A stretch of 64,000 nucleotides of DNA from SP197 sp965242595 (GTDB lineage: Bacteria; Pseudomonadota; Alphaproteobacteria; SP197), in the NCBI GenBank assembly GCA_965242595.1, contig OZ251464.1:2356001-2420000 (forward strand), read 5' to 3'. The notes below the pieces were generated by a model that saw nothing but the letters and a program-made list of their open reading frames with translations, was not told the origin of the DNA and made no database searches. Positions 9,070 through 17,369 of this stretch are shown here, one piece after another. Position 1 is the stretch's first letter; every line of letters begins with the position of its first letter. Both the position numbers and the translations under genes were made by a program.

Positions 9070-11499
9070 CTAGATATCCAGATTGGTGACGCTGAGCGCG
9101 TTGCTCTGGATGAAGCGGCGGCGCGGCTCGACCACATCGCCCATCAGGGTTTCGAACAGGTCGTTGGCCTCGTTGGCGTCCTTGACCGTGACCCGCAGCA
9201 GGGTGCGGGCCTCCGGATCCAGCGTGGTTTCCCACAGCTGGCCCGGATTCATCTCGCCCAGCCCCTTGTAGCGCTGGATCTGGGCGCCGCGCCGCCCGTA
9301 CTCCATCACCGCCGCCACCAGGGCGGTGGGGCCGCGGATCTCCCGTTCCTTGTCTTTGCGCAGCAGGATGCCGGGATGGGCATAGGTGGCCTGCAGCGCA
9401 TCGACCATGGCGTTCAGCCCCATGGCCTCGCCCGAGGCCACCAGGGCGCCGTCGATGCGGTGGGTTTCGGTGACGCCGCGCACGGTGCGCTGGAACACCA
9501 GGCCGCCGGCGCCGTCGGCCTCGCCCTGCCAGCCGCGCTCGGTCTCGCCCGAGAGGCGGTCGAGGCGCCGCGCGATGTAGCCGGCCGCCGCCGGGCCGGC
9601 GCTGGCGTCGTTCAGCAGCCGGGGCGAGAGGGCGCCGGCGATCGCCGTCTGCTCGGCCACCAGCAGCGGCAGGCGCCGTGTCAGCGCGCGCATGAGATGG
9701 GCGGCACGGCGCGCCGCCTCCAGCGTTTCCAGCAGCTCGGCGCCGGCGATCTCGCGCCCGTCCCGGTGGCGGAAGACGCAGCCTTCCAGGCCGGTTTCGA
9801 TCAGGTGGTCTTCGAAGCCGCGCTCGTCCTTCAGATAGACCTCGCTGGACCCGCGCTTGACCTTGAACAGCGGCGGCTGGGCGATATAGAGGCAGCCATC
9901 GCCGATCACCGCCTCCATGTGGCGGAAGAAGAAGGTGAGCAGCAGGGTGCGGATATGGGCGCCGTCGACATCGGCGTCGGTCATGATGACGATCTTGCGA
10001 TAGCGCAGTTTGGCCAGATCGAAATCTTCGGCGATGCCGGCGCCCAGGGCGGTGATCAGCATCCCCACCTGGTCCGACGACAGCATCTTGTCGATGCGCG
10101 CCCGCTCGACATTGAGGATCTTGCCGCGCAGCGGCAGCACCGCCTGATTGGCCCGGTCGCGCGCCTGTTTGGCGGAACCGCCGGCCGAATCGCCCTCGAC
10201 GATGAACAGCTCCGACTTTGCCGGGTCTTTCTCCTGGCAGTCGGCCAGCTTGCCCGGCAGATTGGCGATCTCCAGGGCGCCCTTGCGGCGGGTGAGGTCG
10301 CGGGCCTTGCGCGCCGCTTCCCGGGCGGCGGCCGCCTCGACGCATTTGGAGACGATCTGGCGTGCCTCGGCCGGATGCTCCTCGAACCACTGGCCCAGCC
10401 GGTCGGCGACGATCTGTTCCACCACCGGGCGCACCTCCGACGAGACCAGCTTGTCTTTGGTTTGGGCGGCGAATTTGGGGTCGGGCACCTTGCAGGAGAG
10501 GATCGCCGTCAGCCCTTCGCGCATGTCCTCGCCGGTCAGCGCCAGCTTTTCGCGGCGGATGAGGCCGCCGGCCTGGGCATAGGCCTGGACGGTGCGGGTG
10601 AGCGCGCCGCGAAAGCCGGCCAGATGGGTGCCGCCGTCGCGCTGCGGGATGTTGTTGGTGAAGCAGAGCGTGTTCTCGTGATAGGCGTCGCTCCACTGCA
10701 TGGCGACCTCGACCCCCAGCCCGTCGCGCTCGCCGCTGAAATGGATGCTCTCGCCGATGAGCGCGGTTTTGTTGCGATCGAGATAGGCGACGAAGGCCTT
10801 GACCCCGCCCTGGTAGAAGAATTCCTGCTCGCGCGTCTCCAGGGTGCGGCGGTCGGCCAGGCGGATGCGCACGCCGCTGTTCAGGAAGGCGAGCTCGCGC
10901 AGGCGGCTTTCCAGCACGCCGAAATCGAAGGCGATGCGGGTGAAGGTCTGCGGCGAGGGGGTGAAGGTGACCCGGGTGCCGGTGCGGCTGGCGGGGCCGG
11001 TGGCCTCGAGCGGCGCCTCGGCGTCGCCATGGCGGAAACGCATGCGGTGCTCGCTGCCATCGCGCCAGACGGTGAGCTCCAGCAGGGAGGAGAGCGCGTT
11101 CACCACCGAGACGCCGACGCCGTGGAGGCCGCCGGAGACCTTGTAGCTGTTGTGATCGAATTTGCCGCCGGCATGGAGGCGGGTCATGATGACCTCGGCG
11201 GCCGAGATGCCCTCTTCGGGGTGCAGATCGGTGGGGATGCCGCGCCCGTTGTCTTCCACCGTGGCCGAGCCGTCGCCGTTCAGCACCACGCTGACGGTGT
11301 CGCAATGGCCGGCCAGGGCCTCGTCGATGGCGTTGTCCACCACCTCGAACACCATGTGGTGAAGGCCGGTGCCGTCGTCGGTATCGCCGATATACATGCC
11401 CGGGCGCTTGCGCACCGCGTCCAGGCCCTTCAGCACCTTGATGGCGTCGGCGCCGTAATCCTGCCCGCCCTCGCTGTGGGCTGCCGCCTGGGCGCTCAT
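9070..11499 (-). CDS. gyrB: DNA gyrase subunit B
   Basis: 809 residues; ATP-driven type II topoisomerase subunit that introduces negative supercoils together with GyrA. The start ATG at 11499 overlaps the recF stop. The sequence has KRPGMYIGDT and the GHKL ATP site FEVVDNAIDEALAGHC, then the TOPRIM blocks EGDSAGGSAKQARDR, ILNVERARIDKMLSS and MTDADVDGAHIRTLLLTFFFR, and ends with the canonical FIQSNALSVTNLDI. It is the fourth gene of the dnaA-dnaN-recF-gyrB run on the minus strand, with the penicillin-binding protein seven bases downstream. Confidence 0.98.
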   Translation of the reverse strand: MSAQAAAHSEGGQDYGADAIKVLKGLDAVRKRPGMYIGDTDDGTGLHHMVFEVVDNAIDEALAGHCDTVSVVLNGDGSATVEDNGRGIPTDLHPEEGISAAEVIMTRLHAGGKFDHNSYKVSGGLHGVGVSVVNALSSLLELTVWRDGSEHRMRFRHGDAEAPLEATGPASRTGTRVTFTPSPQTFTRIAFDFGVLESRLRELAFLNSGVRIRLADRRTLETREQEFFYQGGVKAFVAYLDRNKTALIGESIHFSGERDGLGVEVAMQWSDAYHENTLCFTNNIPQRDGGTHLAGFRGALTRTVQAYAQAGGLIRREKLALTGEDMREGLTAILSCKVPDPKFAAQTKDKLVSSEVRPVVEQIVADRLGQWFEEHPAEARQIVSKCVEAAAAREAARKARDLTRRKGALEIANLPGKLADCQEKDPAKSELFIVEGDSAGGSAKQARDRANQAVLPLRGKILNVERARIDKMLSSDQVGMLITALGAGIAEDFDLAKLRYRKIVIMTDADVDGAHIRTLLLTFFFRHMEAVIGDGCLYIAQPPLFKVKRGSSEVYLKDERGFEDHLIETGLEGCVFRHRDGREIAGAELLETLEAARRAAHLMRALTRRLPLLVAEQTAIAGALSPRLLNDASAGPAAAGYIARRLDRLSGETERGWQGEADGAGGLVFQRTVRGVTETHRIDGALVASGEAMGLNAMVDALQATYAHPGILLRKDKEREIRGPTALVAAVMEYGRRGAQIQRYKGLGEMNPGQLWETTLDPEARTLLRVTVKDANEANDLFETLMGDVVEPRRRFIQSNALSVTNLDI

Positions 11500-12671
11500 G
11501 GCGCGGGCGGGCCGCACGGGGCGGGCTGGCGCCCGGCGGCGATGGCGAAGCGCTGGCAGCGCCCGCCCAGGGAGGCGAAGGGCGCGGGATCGCTGCCGGT
11601 CATCCAGGCTTGCAGGCCCAGCTCCAGCAGCAGGGCGAACAGCGCCTGGCGGTGGGCGGCATCGAGATGGGCGACGACATCGTCCAGCAGCAGCAGTGGC
11701 GGGCGGCGCTGCGCCTCCAGCCGGGCGGCCGCCAGCAGCAGCGCGATCACCAGCGCCTTTTGCTGGCCGGTGGAACACAGCGTCGCCGCCATGCCGGTCG
11801 CCAGGTGGGTGACGGCGAGATCGCTGCGATGGGGGCCGCAGGCGGTGGCGCCGGCCTCGGCATCGCCGGCGCGGCCCCGCTCCAGATGCTGGCGAAAGCG
11901 CTGTTCGGCCTCCAGCGCCGGCACGCCGGCGAGCCAGCCTTCCAGGCTGCCCGCCAGCGCCAGGGCGGCGCCGGGGAAGGGGGCCGTGCCTTCGGCCAGC
12001 ACCGGGGCCAGCCGGCAGGCCAGGTCGCGCCTGGCGGCCGCCACCGCCACCCCGGTCTCGGCCATGGTCTCCTCCAGCGCCGCCAGCCAGGCAGCGTCCC
12101 GGCAGCCTTCCCGCAGCAGGCGGATGCGCTCGCGCATGGCGCGCTCATAGGCGCCGTAGCGGCGGATATGGAGCGGGTCGTGGGCGGCCACCAGGCGATC
12201 GAACAAGCGCCGCCGGCCCTGGGGCGCCTCGCGAAACAGGCCGTCCATGGCGGGGGTAAGCCAGACCATGGAGACCACCTCGGCCAGCGCCGCCGGGGAG
12301 CGCGCCGCCCGTCCGTCGATCCTGACCAGGCGCCGTTCGCCCTCGCCGCCGGGCGCGGCCCCGGTGGCGATCTTCACCGCACCCTGCGGCGCGGCGATCT
12401 CGGCGGCCACCGCCCAGGGGGCATCCGCCCCGCGCTGGGCCAGATCGGCCAGCCTGGCCCCGCGCAGGCCGCGCCCGGGGCCCAGCCAGGAGAGCGCCTC
12501 CAGCAGATTGGTCTTGCCGGCGCCGTTGGGGCCGGTCAGCACCACCGGCTGCGGGCCGACCTCGATCCGGGCCCGGGGCCAGCTGCGAAAGGCGGTCACC
12601 TGCAGGCGGCGCACCGCCACGCTGCCCGCGGCGCGCGGGGCCACCCCAGCCAGGGCCGCGGCGCTGCCCAT
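11496..12671 (-). CDS. recF: DNA replication and repair protein RecF
   Basis: 391 residues; SMC-like ATPase that loads RecA at single-strand gaps with RecO and RecR. Walker A is in VVLTGPNGAGKTNLLEALS near residue 45, the signature region in STGQQKALVIALLLA, and Walker B in PPLLLLDDVVAHLD. The start used is the ATG at 12671, eight bases after the dnaN stop; the core begins near VRRLQVTAFRS, so a start about 20 codons later is possible. The stop overlaps the gyrB ATG. Confidence 0.95.
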   Translation of the reverse strand: MGSAAALAGVAPRAAGSVAVRRLQVTAFRSWPRARIEVGPQPVVLTGPNGAGKTNLLEALSWLGPGRGLRGARLADLAQRGADAPWAVAAEIAAPQGAVKIATGAAPGGEGERRLVRIDGRAARSPAALAEVVSMVWLTPAMDGLFREAPQGRRRLFDRLVAAHDPLHIRRYGAYERAMRERIRLLREGCRDAAWLAALEETMAETGVAVAAARRDLACRLAPVLAEGTAPFPGAALALAGSLEGWLAGVPALEAEQRFRQHLERGRAGDAEAGATACGPHRSDLAVTHLATGMAATLCSTGQQKALVIALLLAAARLEAQRRPPLLLLDDVVAHLDAAHRQALFALLLELGLQAWMTGSDPAPFASLGGRCQRFAIAAGRQPAPCGPPAP

Positions 12672-12679
12672 GGGCGGCG

Positions 12680-13801
12680 TCAGACCCGCATCGGCATCAG
12701 GACATAGAGCGCGCGCTCGTCGCTGGGATCGTAGGCGATGACGGGCTTGACCGCATCGGCCATCTGGAAACGGATGCGCTCGCCCTCGAAATTCTGGGCC
12801 ATCTCCAGCACATAGCGGGCATTGAAGCCGATCTCCAGCGCCGGGCTGTCGTACTCGACCGCCAGCTCCTCCTCGCCGGAGGCGCTGTCGGGGCCGCCCG
12901 ACGACAGCACCAGGCGCGTCTGGTTCAGCGCCAGCTTGATGGCGTTGGTCTTGTCGCTGGAGATCGCCATCATGCGATCGACCGCCCGCACAAAGCCGGC
13001 GGCGTCCACATCCAGCGCCTTGTCGTTGCTGGCAGGGATCACCCGCTCGTAATCGGGGAAGGTGCCGTCGATCAGCTTCGAGGTCAGCACCACCTTGTCG
13101 AAGGCGAAGCGGATCTTGGTCTCGGAGAGTGCGACGTCGATCTCGCCATCGGCCTCGTCCGCCAGCTTGCGCAGCTCGCCCACGGTCTTGCGCGGGACGA
13201 TGACGCCCGGCATGCCGCCGGCACCCTGGGGCCGTTCGGCATCGACCCGGGCCAGGCGGTGGCCGTCGGTGGCGACGGCGCGCAGCAGCGGGGCATCGCC
13301 GCTCTGGGTGGCGTGCAGATAGATGCCGTTCAGGTAATAGCGGATCTCCTCGGTGGAGACGGCGAACCTGGCCTTGTCGATCAGACGCCGCAGCTCGCCA
13401 GCCGCCAGCGTAAAGCTGTGGCTGAAATCGTCGTCGGACATGACCGGGAAATCGTCCACCGGCAGGCAGGGCAGCTGGAAACGGATGCGCCCACAGGCGA
13501 TCGCCAGCCTTTCCGTGGCCTCGGCGGCGGTCTGGAGCGCCACCTCCGCGCCTTCCGGCAGCTTGCGGCAGATGTCGTAGAGCATATGGGCCGGCGCCGT
13601 AGTGGCGCCGGGCTCCTGGACGCCGGCGGCGACCGTCTCCACCGCTTCCAGGTCCATATCGGTGGCGGTCAGGCGCAGGCCGTCGGCGACCGTCTCCAGC
13701 CGCATGTTGGAGAGGATGGGGATGGTGTTGCGCCGTTCCACAACGCTTTGCAGATGGGTCAGCGCCTTCAGCAGGACGGCGCGGTCGATGGCCAGTTTCA
13801 T
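12680..13801 (-). CDS. dnaN: DNA polymerase III beta subunit (sliding clamp)
   Basis: 373 residues beginning MKLAIDRAVLLKALTHLQSVVERRNTIPIL, the usual clamp N-terminus, so the ATG at 13801 is firm. Three clamp domains follow, with conserved ATDMDLE, FPVMSDDDFSH, VATDGHRLA and the C-terminal YVLMPMRV. It forms the ring that tethers polymerase III and also serves as the platform for Hda-type DnaA inactivation; an Hda homologue is encoded at 61194. A 160-base gap separates it from dnaA and could hold its own promoter. Confidence 0.98.
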   Translation of the reverse strand: MKLAIDRAVLLKALTHLQSVVERRNTIPILSNMRLETVADGLRLTATDMDLEAVETVAAGVQEPGATTAPAHMLYDICRKLPEGAEVALQTAAEATERLAIACGRIRFQLPCLPVDDFPVMSDDDFSHSFTLAAGELRRLIDKARFAVSTEEIRYYLNGIYLHATQSGDAPLLRAVATDGHRLARVDAERPQGAGGMPGVIVPRKTVGELRKLADEADGEIDVALSETKIRFAFDKVVLTSKLIDGTFPDYERVIPASNDKALDVDAAGFVRAVDRMMAISSDKTNAIKLALNQTRLVLSSGGPDSASGEEELAVEYDSPALEIGFNARYVLEMAQNFEGERIRFQMADAVKPVIAYDPSDERALYVLMPMRV

Positions 13802-13961
13802 GAAGCGGTATCCGTCGCGATGGTGAAGCGACCGCTGCCGGCGGCGTGCGAAGCGTGCGCACGGGCGATCGATCGCCTCGGGAACGGCGATGCTAGCAGA
13901 AGGCCTGCCCTGGCGCCAGCCTCGGGCCGGGCCGGGCGGCGTCTGCATGCTTGCGGAAAAC

Positions 13962-15398
13962 TCAGCCTTCCAGCATGCGCTCCAACAGCTCCACATCGCC
14001 GGCCAGGCCGGCATCCTCGCCCATCAGCTGCTCGATCCTGCGCACGCCATGCATCACCGTGGTGTGGTCGCGGCCACCGAATTGGCGCCCGATCTCCGGC
14101 AGGCTGCGGCTGGTCAGGCGTTTGGCCAGATACATGGCGACCTGGCGCGGGCGGGCGATGGCGCGCTGCTTGCGGCTGGAGAGCATATCGGCCGGGCGGA
14201 TGCCGTAATGGCGGGCAACCTTGTTCTGGATATCCTCGATCGTCAGCCGCCGGTCCTGGGCGCGCAGCAGGTCGCGCATCAGCTCTTGGGTCGTCTCCAG
14301 CGTCACCGGGCGCCCCACCAGCTGGGCATGGGCCAGCACCCGGTTCAGCGCGCCCTCCAGCTCGCGCACATTGGAGCAGATCTTGTGGGCCAGGAACTCC
14401 ATCACCCGCTGCGGCACATCGACATCCTCGAACTGGCCGGCCCGGGCCTGGGCCGCCTTGACCCGCACGATGCCCAGGCGCAGCTCGTAATCGGCGGGGT
14501 GAATGTCGGCGACCAGGCCCCGGTAGAGGCGCGAGCGCAGCCGCTCCCCAAGGCCCTCGATCTCGCCTGGCGCCCGGTCGCCGGAGACCACCACCTGGCG
14601 GTTGCCATCGACCAGCGCGTTGAAGGTGTGGAAGAACTCCTCCTGGGTGGAGGCCTTGCCGGCGATGAACTGGATATCGTCGATCATCAGCACATCGACG
14701 GCGCGGAAGCGGTCCTTGAAGGCCATGGTGTCCTGGCCGCGCAGGGCGTGAACGAACTTGTACATGAACGTCTCGGCCGACATGTAAAGCACGCGGCGGT
14801 CGGGGTCCCGGGCGCGGATATGCCAGGCGACGGCCTGCATCAGATGGGTCTTGCCCAGCCCGACGCCGCCATAGAGGTAGAGCGGGTTGAAGGCCACCCG
14901 GTCGGCCTCGGCGACGCGCAGGGCGGCGGCGCGCGCGAACTCGTTGCTGCGGCCCACCACGAACTGCTCGAAGGTGAAACGCCGGTCGAGCTGGACCGCC
15001 CCCCGGTCGGCTTCGCCCTCTCCTCCTGCCCTGGCCCCCACTCTGGCCCCTACCCTGGCATCGTGGGGAACCATGTCGAGGTCGTGCCCGATGGCGGGCA
15101 TCGCGCGCCGCTCCGAACGGCGCGGCGCCTTGCCGACCCGGATGGCGATGCCCGTGAACTGCCGGTTTTCGCTGCACCACAGATCGCGCAGGCGCGCGCC
15201 GCAACGCGACATGACCCAATCCTTCATATTGCCGTTGGGAACGCGCATCACGACTTCGCCGCCCTGCACCCCGTCGAGGGACAGGGGACGCAACCATGTC
15301 TTGAATGCCGCCTCTCCCAGCTCGGCCCGCAGCCGCCCCCGCACACGCTTCCACTGATCCGCAACCCTGCCATCCATCCTGACCGCTTTCGACGCCAT
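13962..15398 (-). CDS. dnaA: Chromosomal replication initiator protein DnaA
   Basis: 478 residues. Domain I (about 1-85) has WLRPLSL and NGNMKDWV; a variable linker (about 90-135) follows. The AAA+ domain has Walker A GGVGLGKT at 177-184, Walker B VLMIDD near 236-241 and a sensor-1 VVSGDRAP. Domain IV ends with the DNA-binding signature GGRDHTTVMHGVRRI near 441-455. The linker contains a 12-bp tandem duplication giving the repeated ARVG. The ATG at 15398 is preceded by GAGGAGAG. DnaA-ATP opens oriC and controls its own and other promoters. Confidence 0.98.
   Translation of the reverse strand: MASKAVRMDGRVADQWKRVRGRLRAELGEAAFKTWLRPLSLDGVQGGEVVMRVPNGNMKDWVMSRCGARLRDLWCSENRQFTGIAIRVGKAPRRSERRAMPAIGHDLDMVPHDARVGARVGARAGGEGEADRGAVQLDRRFTFEQFVVGRSNEFARAAALRVAEADRVAFNPLYLYGGVGLGKTHLMQAVAWHIRARDPDRRVLYMSAETFMYKFVHALRGQDTMAFKDRFRAVDVLMIDDIQFIAGKASTQEEFFHTFNALVDGNRQVVVSGDRAPGEIEGLGERLRSRLYRGLVADIHPADYELRLGIVRVKAAQARAGQFEDVDVPQRVMEFLAHKICSNVRELEGALNRVLAHAQLVGRPVTLETTQELMRDLLRAQDRRLTIEDIQNKVARHYGIRPADMLSSRKQRAIARPRQVAMYLAKRLTSRSLPEIGRQFGGRDHTTVMHGVRRIEQLMGEDAGLAGDVELLERMLEG
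15031..15060 (-). repeat. 12-bp in-frame tandem repeat in dnaA linker
   Basis: Two and a half units of CTGGCCCCTACC/CTGGCCCCCACT on the plus strand, translating on the coding strand as ARVG-ARVG-ARAG in the flexible domain II linker. One of seven 12-bp in-frame repeats in this window. Confidence 0.8.
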
Positions 15399-15487
15399 CT
15401 CTCAGCTCTCCTCGCCAGCAATAGGTATCCTGGGTGGTCTCCTGGGGCCGGGTGCGACAAGGGCCCCGGCCATGACGGCGCGCGGGT

Positions 15488-15643
15488 TTATGCCGCGTCC
15501 ACAGTGGACATCCCAGGCGGTGGCGAGGTGGCGGCGGCGCGGCCGTCGCCCGTGCCGTGCAAACGCGGCCATCCCGTGCCCGGCCGCATCCTGGAGGTGG
15601 CGCCCCTGGCAGGATTGTCCAGCAATTTCCGTATCTTGTTCAT
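15488..15643 (-). CDS. Candidate 51-aa small ORF upstream of dnaA
   Basis: ATG at 15643 directly behind GAGGGGGGAT, one of the strongest ribosome sites in the region. It opens with MNKIRKLLDNPARG, whose codons (AAC AAG ATA CGG AAA TTG) are not the GC-saturated kind that random frames show here; later residues are Pro/Gly/Thr-rich and less convincing. It ends 89 bases before the dnaA ATG. It could be a real small protein, a regulatory leader peptide, or just a well-placed start. No family recognised. Confidence 0.4.
   Translation of the reverse strand: MNKIRKLLDNPARGATSRMRPGTGWPRLHGTGDGRAAATSPPPGMSTVDAA
15497..15509. promoter_or_regulatory. Palindrome GTCCAC-A-GTGGAC upstream of dnaA
   Basis: Perfect 6-1-6 inverted repeat about 100 bases upstream of the dnaA start, also inside the candidate small ORF. 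Contains TCCACA, the right half of a DnaA box, on one strand and its mirror on the other. Possible dnaA control site; could be chance. Confidence 0.3.
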
Positions 15644-15904
15644 ATCCCCCCTCATTTCGCAGGCCGCGCCCGACCGGTGGCCGGCCACGGCAGGAACCCC
15701 CTTGCGAAGCCGGGCGCAAGCCGCGCACGAACCGGGCACGAACTACCGCTCTGCGGCGACGCCATCCGTCGCCACAGGCAGGAGCTTACGCAGGCGCTCC
15801 GCCGGAAGGTCACATCGTCAGGGTCGCCCGGCGACCCGGCGGCCACCATAGCCGCACCGGGCGCCGCGCGGCAACGAGCTGCCACCGGAACGGTGCCGAC
15901 CAGC

Positions 15905-15919
15905 ACACGCAATGCGTGT
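15905..15919. promoter_or_regulatory. Palindrome ACACGCA-A-TGCGTGT with overlapping TATACA
   Basis: Perfect 7-1-7 inverted repeat. On the minus strand a TATACA hexamer (15917-15922) overlaps its first half, the arrangement expected for a repressor site over a -10 element reading towards the small ORF and dnaA. No good -35 was found at 16-18 bases, so the promoter part is weak. Confidence 0.35.
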
Positions 15920-16015
15920 ATACGTCAGTTCGATAGCCGGGAAGCAGGCCACATCAGGGCGGCCTCTCCGGCGCCGTTCGTCACATCATAAGGGGGCAGC
16001 TTTGCGCCCGGCGAA

Positions 16016-16276
16016 CTACATCTTGGCGATGTGCCGTGCCAGTCGCGAGATTTTCCGCGCCGCGCTGTTGCGGTGCAGGACGCCCAGCCTGGCGCCGCGT
16101 GCGATCTCCGGCTGGGCCGCGCGCAGGGCGCTGGCGGCGGCCGCCTTGTCGCCGCCGGCGATCGCCTCCTCCACCTTGCGGACATAGCTGCGGATGCGGC
16201 TCGTCCGGCGGCGGTTTATCGCCGTTCTCCGCGCGCTCTGGCGCACCCGTTTCCTGGCTTGCATGGAGTTGGCCAT
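16016..16276 (-). CDS. rpsT: 30S ribosomal protein S20
   Basis: 86 residues starting MANSMQARKRVRQSARR, basic and helical, with the conserved RRTAINRRRTSRIRSYVRKVEEAI and the C-terminal LHRNSAARKISRLARHIAKM. It binds 16S rRNA in the small subunit. A near-consensus promoter lies 36 bases upstream. Position between mutM and dnaA is typical of alphaproteobacteria. Confidence 0.97.
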   Translation of the reverse strand: MANSMQARKRVRQSARRTAINRRRTSRIRSYVRKVEEAIAGGDKAAAASALRAAQPEIARGARLGVLHRNSAARKISRLARHIAKM

Positions 16277-16312
16277 GGCCTCTCCCGGCGTTGGCGTCGC
16301 TGTCGGGGGGCG

Positions 16313-16341
16313 GGTATAGCGACGCTCTGCCGGGCCGTCAA
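16313..16341 (-). promoter_or_regulatory. Probable sigma70-type promoter of rpsT
   Basis: On the minus strand TTGACG (16341-16336), 17 bases, TATACC (16318-16313). Hexamers and spacing match the housekeeping consensus well, and the -10 ends 36 bases from the rpsT ATG with GGGAGAGG as ribosome site between. Confidence 0.65.
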
Positions 16342-16426
16342 TGGCGCGGATTTCCGCGCCCGGGCGGCCATCGCCGGCCATCGGCGCGGAATTGAGCAAG
16401 CGCCAGCTTCGCGAATCGCCCGCCAC

Positions 16427-17260
16427 CTAACGCTGACAGCCCAGGCAGTGGAAGGTCGATCTCGCCCCCTGGCGGGCGCGGCGGATCGTGCCCTTGCAGC
16501 CCGGCGTGGCGCAGGGCGCGCCCTCGCGGTCATAGACCCGGAAGCTGTGCTGGAAGGTGCCGAGCGCGCCGCTGGCCTGGCGGTGGTCGCGCAGCGAGGC
16601 GCCGCCGGCGGCGATGGCCAGGGCCAGCACCTGGGCCAGCGCCTCCGCCAGGCGCCGCGCGCGCGCCCCGGCCACGCTGCCGGCCGGGCGGAAAGGCGAG
16701 ACGCGGGCCAGATGCAGCGCCTCCGAGGCGTAGATGTTGCCGACCCCGCCCACCAGCCGCTGATCCAGCAGCGCCGCCTTGATGGAGGCCCGCCGCCCGG
16801 CCAGGACGCCCGCGAAGCGCTCGGACGTAAAGCCCGCATCCAGCGGGTCGGGCGCCAGCTTCGCCAGCAAGGGATGGTCCGCCTCCCCCGCCGCTGTCGT
16901 CAGCGTCATCAGGCCAAAGCGGCGGTGGTCGCTGAAGGTCACCCTGTGGCCGCCCTCCAGCGCAAACAGCACATGATCGTGGCGCCCCGGCGGGCGGTTG
17001 TCGCCGCGCGGGGCGATCGTCATGCGCCCCGACATGCCGAGATGGCAGATCAGCACCTGGCCATCGTCGAGGTCGAACAGGAGGTATTTGGCGCGCCGCC
17101 GCAGCGCCGTCACCCGGCGCCCGCCCAGCCTGGCCGCGAAATCGGCGGGGAAGGGGATGCGCAGGTCCGCCCGGCGCTGCTCCACGGCCGCGATGCGCCG
17201 CCCCAGCAGCACCGGCTCCAGGCCACGGCGAACGGTCTCGACTTCCGGCAACTCCGGCAT
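16427..17260 (-). CDS. mutM: Formamidopyrimidine-DNA glycosylase (Fpg/MutM)
   Basis: 277 residues starting MPELPEVETVRRGLEP, with the catalytic Pro2 and Glu3 exposed after Met removal. The Lys of RRAKYLLFDL, the RF of DHRRFG, GGVGNIYASEAL (helix-two-turn-helix) and a C-terminal zinc finger with four Cys (CATPGC...CLGC) are all present. Excises 8-oxoguanine and nicks the abasic site. Transcribed away from ubiE; the 110-base gap separates the two. Confidence 0.97.
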   Translation of the reverse strand: MPELPEVETVRRGLEPVLLGRRIAAVEQRRADLRIPFPADFAARLGGRRVTALRRRAKYLLFDLDDGQVLICHLGMSGRMTIAPRGDNRPPGRHDHVLFALEGGHRVTFSDHRRFGLMTLTTAAGEADHPLLAKLAPDPLDAGFTSERFAGVLAGRRASIKAALLDQRLVGGVGNIYASEALHLARVSPFRPAGSVAGARARRLAEALAQVLALAIAAGGASLRDHRQASGALGTFQHSFRVYDREGAPCATPGCKGTIRRARQGARSTFHCLGCQR

Positions 17261-17369
17261 GGCCCACCATGCCACCCTCCGGCGGCGGTTGCACCGTGAT
17301 GCAACGGGCGCGGGCGCCTGGGCAGGGCGCCATGGCGGGGCGCGGCGGCGGGGGGTAAGGTCCGCCGCC

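Larger units (their letters stand above)
15399..16015. other. 617-base region between rpsT and dnaA
   Basis: Holds the upstream region of dnaA (transcribed leftwards). I see two perfect odd palindromes (15497-15509 and 15905-15919), a small ORF with a strong ribosome site (15488-15643), and no other convincing gene. No good cluster of 9-bp DnaA boxes (TTATCCACA-like) and no long AT-rich unwinding stretch is visible, so there is no support for calling oriC here. The ACAGTGGAC palindrome only contains the TCCACA half of a DnaA box. Confidence 0.6.

Noticed and set aside
7075..12150. Very long open frame on the plus strand opposite recF, gyrB and the penicillin-binding protein
   Set aside because: It mirrors strongly identified minus-strand genes and has the His/Gly/Gln-rich composition of an antisense frame in high-GC DNA.
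15399..16015. Possible oriC beside dnaA
   Set aside because: No cluster of DnaA boxes and no AT-rich unwinding segment; in many alphaproteobacteria oriC is not next to dnaA.
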